DNA from: Oscillospiraceae bacterium
GTDB lineage: Bacteria; Bacillota; Clostridia; Oscillospirales; Oscillospiraceae
Assembly: GCA_020025395.1 (NCBI GenBank)
Contig: JAHHSE010000089.1
Span: 1-6,183 of the forward strand
Length of the DNA stretch: 6,183 nucleotides
Reading direction: 5' to 3'
Under the pieces are notes generated by a model, which did not search any database, had not been told where the DNA came from, and was given only the letters and a program-made list of their open reading frames with translations. Positions 4,101 through 6,183 of the stretch are shown one piece after another. The translations under genes were made by a program, and so were the position numbers. Position 1 is the first letter of the stretch; each line of letters starts with the position of its first letter.

Positions 4101-6183
4101 TGCCTCAGGAGAACGGCGCCCCCGTCCGGGTGGATATGAGTTTCCAAATCCACCCCATGTCCACCGGCAGTGTGGATAACTCCATCTTCTATGATGTCTT
4201 CCTCTGGTCCAGCAGCATTGTCCGCTTTAAGGTCTACGCCCGTGTCTATGACAAGACCGGAGTCACCCAGACGGACAACGATCCCATGCTGGGCTCCGCG
4301 GCCCAGAAGCTCAATGACGGCTGGGTCCTTCTGGGTGAGATGAAGCTGAACCCGGATATGACGGACAAAAAGGCGGTGGGTGCCAGTGTCCACCGGACCA
4401 TAGGGCGCACCGTTCCCAGGCTCAACTCCATGAATGAGGATTGGACCTACGAATACGCCATCTCTCTCACCCAGGTGGGCACTCTGACCCAGCCGGATAC
4501 CTGGAGCGAACGGGTCACCATCGGGGTGAAGATCCCCGCCGGCCCGGAGGCCAACATCACCAACCTCTCCAACCTCATCAACCAGGAGACCTGGGATCAG
4601 TATCTGGGCTGGGGCCTCGCCAAGGGCGGCGTCAAGGCCATTGGAGATCCCACCGAATTTGAGATTTTTAAGCAGTTTACCGACACCCAGGTTCCCAGGT
4701 TCACCTCCTCCTACCCCACCTTTGATCCCGGCGATGCCTTCGTCACCCTGAACCTCCAGCTGGACCGTCCCGGCACCGTCTACTACGCCCTCGCCCCCAT
4801 GCAGGGCAGTGACAACAAGTACCAGCCCTCCCTGCCCACTTTGGATGAGACGGGCAATCCCATCGAGCCTACGCTGGATAACCCCCCTGTGGCGGGTATG
4901 CCGGACCCGAACAATCCCCTGGAGGGCGGCGGCGGTAAGTGCCCTGTCCTCTCCGCCCCCATCAGTCTGGACATCTACAACCCCCAATTTTCCAGTGAGC
5001 GGATCAAGACCGGAAAGCAGGTGCTTCAAAAGGGCACCGCTGAAGTCCGGGTGGACGGGTTGGAGCCTCTCACCGTCTATTACGCCTTCTTTGTCCTCAA
5101 GGGAAATTCCCAAAATCTGTCCCGGGTCTATGTCTTCCAGTTTACCACAAAGAATGTGACCAAGCCTGCCATCACCCTGGTGAATAACAGTCCCAAGGTC
5201 TCCTTTACCACCAGCACCAACGCCAATCTGGCCTATGCCCTGGTGGCCTACGGCGGAACCAATCAGGTCCCCAGCTTCCTGGCCGCGGAGTTTAAGGGCC
5301 ATGCCACAGCGGAATTCAATCAGAATTCCGACTCCATTATTACAGAGGAAGATATGGCCCAGGACGGAAAGCCGGCTACCTTCTCTGTGCTGGATGCCCT
5401 TCTGACCAGTGCCCCCGGCAGTCAGTACACCATCTTTGACCAGTACGCCAAGCCTCTGATCGCCGACAATCCCGCCGATTCCAGCAAGATTCGGGAGACG
5501 GTGGCGGAATACATCCGGGGCAACAGCGTCACAGGCGGTTCCCGTCCCGCCGATCAGGGCACCATTGATGGCATGAAGCAGGACATTGCCCAGGAAAAGG
5601 ACTTCACCGAGAAGATGACCTACGACACCTACTACTATTGTCTGGCCGTGGCCCACAACACCCAGGGCACTGTGGACTCCTTCCGCGGCATTAAAAATGT
5701 CCAGCGGCCCGACCAGAATCCCCCTGAGTTCACCAAGGTCCACACTACCCTTACAAAATACTACACCAACGACGAGAGGCAGAAACCGATCTTTAATCCG
5801 GACCTCTCAAAGCCTGAGGCATATCTGTATGACGGGCAGGTGATTATCAACTTCGATAAGCCGGTCTATTTTGTCAGCAATACGGATACCAACCGAATCG
5901 GCAAGCCCGTACTTGTCTCCACAGACACCTCAAAGCCGGACCCCGCAGACAGCAACAGTGTCTATTTCCACAATCATGTCACCTCCACCTTTACCTACAG
6001 AGGAAATCAGAACACCAACGGTCCCTCCAGCACCCTGCAAATCACATTTGAGAAGGTAAAAATCGGCGATTTGCTCTCCCTCTTTAATGACGGTGTCATT
6101 GCAAACTCCGCCAGCTATACCACCGGTAAAAAACTGATTTTGACCTTCGAGGGTAATCCCACCCAATCCCAGGTCTCCCCCGG
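1169..6183 (+). CDS. giant exported SLH-domain surface protein, 3' partial
   Basis: One frame runs from the ATG at 1169 to the window edge without a stop, giving at least 1671 residues. Residues 1-42 are a signal peptide: a very basic start (MKERKKWKLKTSVRKW), a hydrophobic core (TAGLLTAAMVSGLM) and a probable cleavage after AKA at 40-42. Three SLH domains follow (about 43-90, 94-147, 155-208), with the motif tetrads TRAE (74-77), SREE (133-136) and TRGE (195-198). SLH domains bind pyruvylated secondary cell-wall polysaccharide, so the protein should be held noncovalently on the outer cell wall. Residues about 217-465 look like a beta-solenoid. From 465 on the chain is a series of Ig/fibronectin-like modules, with a Big_5 (SbsA-like) module beginning near EPPTV (803-807) that contains DTDIRLIFSES (825-835), and a possible second one near 1560. 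No catalytic domain was recognised. Only five cysteines occur in 1671 residues. It may be an S-layer protein or a large adhesin; the missing C-terminus leaves this open. Confidence 0.94.
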   Translation, partial: MKERKKWKLKTSVRKWTAGLLTAAMVSGLMPGTPLSAPAAKAAHWTQPYLDQLVEWGIMRGDIKGNLDPDREITRAEFVTMVNRAYGYDQLAGNPFEDVPENTWYTEDICIAHNTGYFSGTSDTTAAPGRSLSREEATVLLARNLMLQGRVGEVTEFTDSRALNDWSRSLVQAAAGIGIIEGYPDGSFGPQNPVTRGEVASMLVRAIGTPVQTPGEHSLGDVYGNVTISTSGVTLRNTVIGGDLYITGGLGLGDILLENVTVLGKIITSGAGESNKGDSSIILRNVNADEILVDSLNNQFVTIRSEGDTTVKTTNVRTPSYIEDLTRNGMGLSLINLEGETGTKLHLAGNIKEVVNVTPGSSLAIAQGTAGKVTVDEKATGSSLTISGGANVQELNLDVGTSVSGQGDVDRLHVNSPNSTVTMLPDNITVRPGIEANVGGELMDSGTAAESSMDPKILAGYPVARKVAPTGAEAVFSTNKKGTLYWAVTTLADGSVSAQDLITPPAYTSKILKNGSLQITGSKKEHFTKVTGLVSDGSYYISAVLVDARGEQSPVKVAAFTTPDDSVPKFANGYPYMSKITNNSAQVAVMPSKSCQLFWAVLPKGSTAPVVSDFKAGSISGNLGYGNMDVIKNISTVFTVNSQTLKELAEYDLYLCLIDADGGKDSGVKKVSFKTIDGTPPVFLTEPTVNSVKPTSVGLVSSINEDGTIFWVIVRQGEEYPKPLAGQTTKPTLDSDTAKLQVSAGMNALKAGKVTAKGGKDAAINITGLTSQTAYDLYYLAQDSAGNYSDTVKMVTIHTLDTEPPTVKQVFTKTGDAEGKEPLPDTDIRLIFSESIQDEGGEIFYELYLQSQDPSKPQSDRDAARRRLGELIQQDIQLWDASTFPHVKVPLKTNDTVGGNWISYEDVKVTMEEGRTVFLFQNGTNIHLNSGGTYYFEVSNIADTSNNKNLIKPNPQKLPEFTTVFAKLNLVNKGINTLPQENGAPVRVDMSFQIHPMSTGSVDNSIFYDVFLWSSSIVRFKVYARVYDKTGVTQTDNDPMLGSAAQKLNDGWVLLGEMKLNPDMTDKKAVGASVHRTIGRTVPRLNSMNEDWTYEYAISLTQVGTLTQPDTWSERVTIGVKIPAGPEANITNLSNLINQETWDQYLGWGLAKGGVKAIGDPTEFEIFKQFTDTQVPRFTSSYPTFDPGDAFVTLNLQLDRPGTVYYALAPMQGSDNKYQPSLPTLDETGNPIEPTLDNPPVAGMPDPNNPLEGGGGKCPVLSAPISLDIYNPQFSSERIKTGKQVLQKGTAEVRVDGLEPLTVYYAFFVLKGNSQNLSRVYVFQFTTKNVTKPAITLVNNSPKVSFTTSTNANLAYALVAYGGTNQVPSFLAAEFKGHATAEFNQNSDSIITEEDMAQDGKPATFSVLDALLTSAPGSQYTIFDQYAKPLIADNPADSSKIRETVAEYIRGNSVTGGSRPADQGTIDGMKQDIAQEKDFTEKMTYDTYYYCLAVAHNTQGTVDSFRGIKNVQRPDQNPPEFTKVHTTLTKYYTNDERQKPIFNPDLSKPEAYLYDGQVIINFDKPVYFVSNTDTNRIGKPVLVSTDTSKPDPADSNSVYFHNHVTSTFTYRGNQNTNGPSSTLQITFEKVKIGDLLSLFNDGVIANSASYTTGKKLILTFEGNPTQSQVSP
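1295..1792 (+). other. three tandem SLH domains of the surface protein
   Basis: The stretch encodes residues 43-208. Each unit follows the SLH plan of an aromatic-rich start, a helix, a GxxxG-type turn and a final tetrad. Unit 1 begins HWTQPYLDQLVEWGI and ends with ITRAEFVTMVNRA. Unit 2 begins NPFEDVPENTWYTEDI and ends with LSREEATVLLAR. Unit 3 begins TEFTDSRALNDWS, has the GYPDGSFGP turn and ends with VTRGEVASMLVRA. Units 1 and 3 keep the polymer-binding arginine in a near-canonical ITRAE-like motif; unit 2 has SREE and is more diverged. Three units is the usual complement for cell-wall anchoring. Confidence 0.9.
1817..2563 (+). other. beta-solenoid-like region following the SLH domains
   Basis: Residues about 217-465 consist of short hydrophobic strands separated by Gly, Asn or Asp turns, for example VTLRNTVIGGDLYITGGLGL, then ILLENVTVLGKIITSGAG and SIILRNVNADEILVDSL. 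Later strands include KLHLAGNIKEVVNV, SLTISGGANVQELNLDV and GQGDVDRLHVNSPNSTVTML. This alternation resembles the right-handed beta-helix segments that commonly follow SLH domains in clostridial and Paenibacillus surface proteins. No active-site cluster of a polysaccharide lyase is apparent, so a structural spacer role is most likely. The assignment rests on pattern, not on a computed match. Confidence 0.6.
3685..3692 (+). repeat. G8 homopolymer tract inside the surface-protein gene
   Basis: Eight consecutive G residues are read as GAG-GGG-GGG-GAG (Glu-Gly-Gly-Glu) just after the DTDIRLIFSES strand. A second tract of seven G lies at 3439-3445 in the same gene. Loss of one G at the G8 tract would bring a TGA at 3780, and gain of one G a TGA at 3703, so slippage would truncate the protein. 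Whether the tract actually varies cannot be seen from one sequence. Confidence 0.5.
5310..5330 (+). repeat. perfect 8-bp inverted repeat with a 5-nt loop
   Basis: CGGAATTC and GAATTCCG flank the loop AATCA. The structure lies inside the surface-protein gene, where it encodes part of TAEFNQNSDS. No run of T follows, so it is not a terminator, and it may be a chance palindrome. Confidence 0.4.

Larger units (their letters stand above)
2615..5680 (+). repeat. five diverged copies of an Ig/fibronectin-like module (protein-level repeat)
   Basis: A strand of the form (T/Q/N)-hydrophobic-(Y/F/A)-(W/Y)-(A/V) recurs: TLYWAV (483-488), QLFWAV (596-601), TIFWVIV (708-714), TVYYAL (1203-1208) and NLAYAL (1353-1358). 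Each is followed by a closing strand rich in Tyr and usually ending in a polar turn and Ser: SYYISAVLVDARGEQS (538), EYDLYLCLIDADGGKDS (650), AYDLYYLAQDSAGNYS (774), TVYYAFFVLKGNSQNLS (1302) and TYYYCLAVAHNTQGTVDS (1487). Modules are often linked by a VPxF, PPxF or PPTV junction. The copies are too diverged to be an obvious DNA repeat. Copies 3 and 4 are separated by about 400 residues with different modules, including the Big_5-like one. Confidence 0.7.

Noticed and set aside
5310..5330. Inverted repeat considered as a transcription terminator
   Set aside because: It is within an open coding frame, the stem is short and AT-rich in the middle, and no T run follows.
3950..5743. 597-codon open frame on the minus strand
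   Set aside because: Same antisense register and same cause; it ends opposite the rare sense CTA codon at 3950. The repeated GVIGG-like composition mirrors the Thr/Ala/Pro-rich sense protein.

Overview
The window reads almost entirely on the plus strand. It looks like a GC-rich, Gram-positive-type (Firmicutes/Clostridia) chromosome. Evidence: strong AGGAGG-type ribosome binding sites, a secreted protein with three N-terminal S-layer homology (SLH) domains, and a FliK-like/FlhB-like gene pair resembling Bacillus ylqG-ylqH. Codon use (GCC, ACC, CTG, AAG, CAG dominant) would suit a gut Oscillospiraceae-type clostridium such as the Oscillibacter/Flavonifractor group, but that placement is inference.

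Layout. (1) Positions 1-242 hold the 3' end of a gene whose C-terminus resembles the flagellar hook-length control (FliK, Flg_hook) domain. (2) Positions 229-552 encode a 107-residue stand-alone homologue of the FlhB/EscU C-terminal cytoplasmic domain; its start overlaps the previous stop. (3) Positions 557-1150 encode a 197-residue PilZ protein with intact c-di-GMP-binding motifs (RxxxR and DxSxxG). (4) Positions 1169-6183 are one uninterrupted reading frame of at least 1671 codons that runs off the window. It encodes a giant exported surface protein: signal peptide, three SLH domains, a beta-solenoid-like region, then a long series of Ig/fibronectin-like modules.

The four genes are co-directional, with gaps of -14, +4 and +18 nt and no visible promoter or terminator between them. 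They probably form one transcription unit, or at least a translationally linked cluster. It joins flagellar-export-related proteins, a second-messenger receptor and a cell-wall-anchored surface protein. This suggests, without proving, coordinated control of motility and surface coat.

The dominant gene can be missed by any listing that needs a stop codon inside the window. Meanwhile two very long minus-strand ORFs (799 and 597 codons) lie in exact codon register opposite it. They arise because the sense gene almost never uses TTA, CTA or TCA, and I do not call them genes. No RNA gene, mobile element, CRISPR array or terminator was seen. No non-coding stretch exceeds 18 bases.
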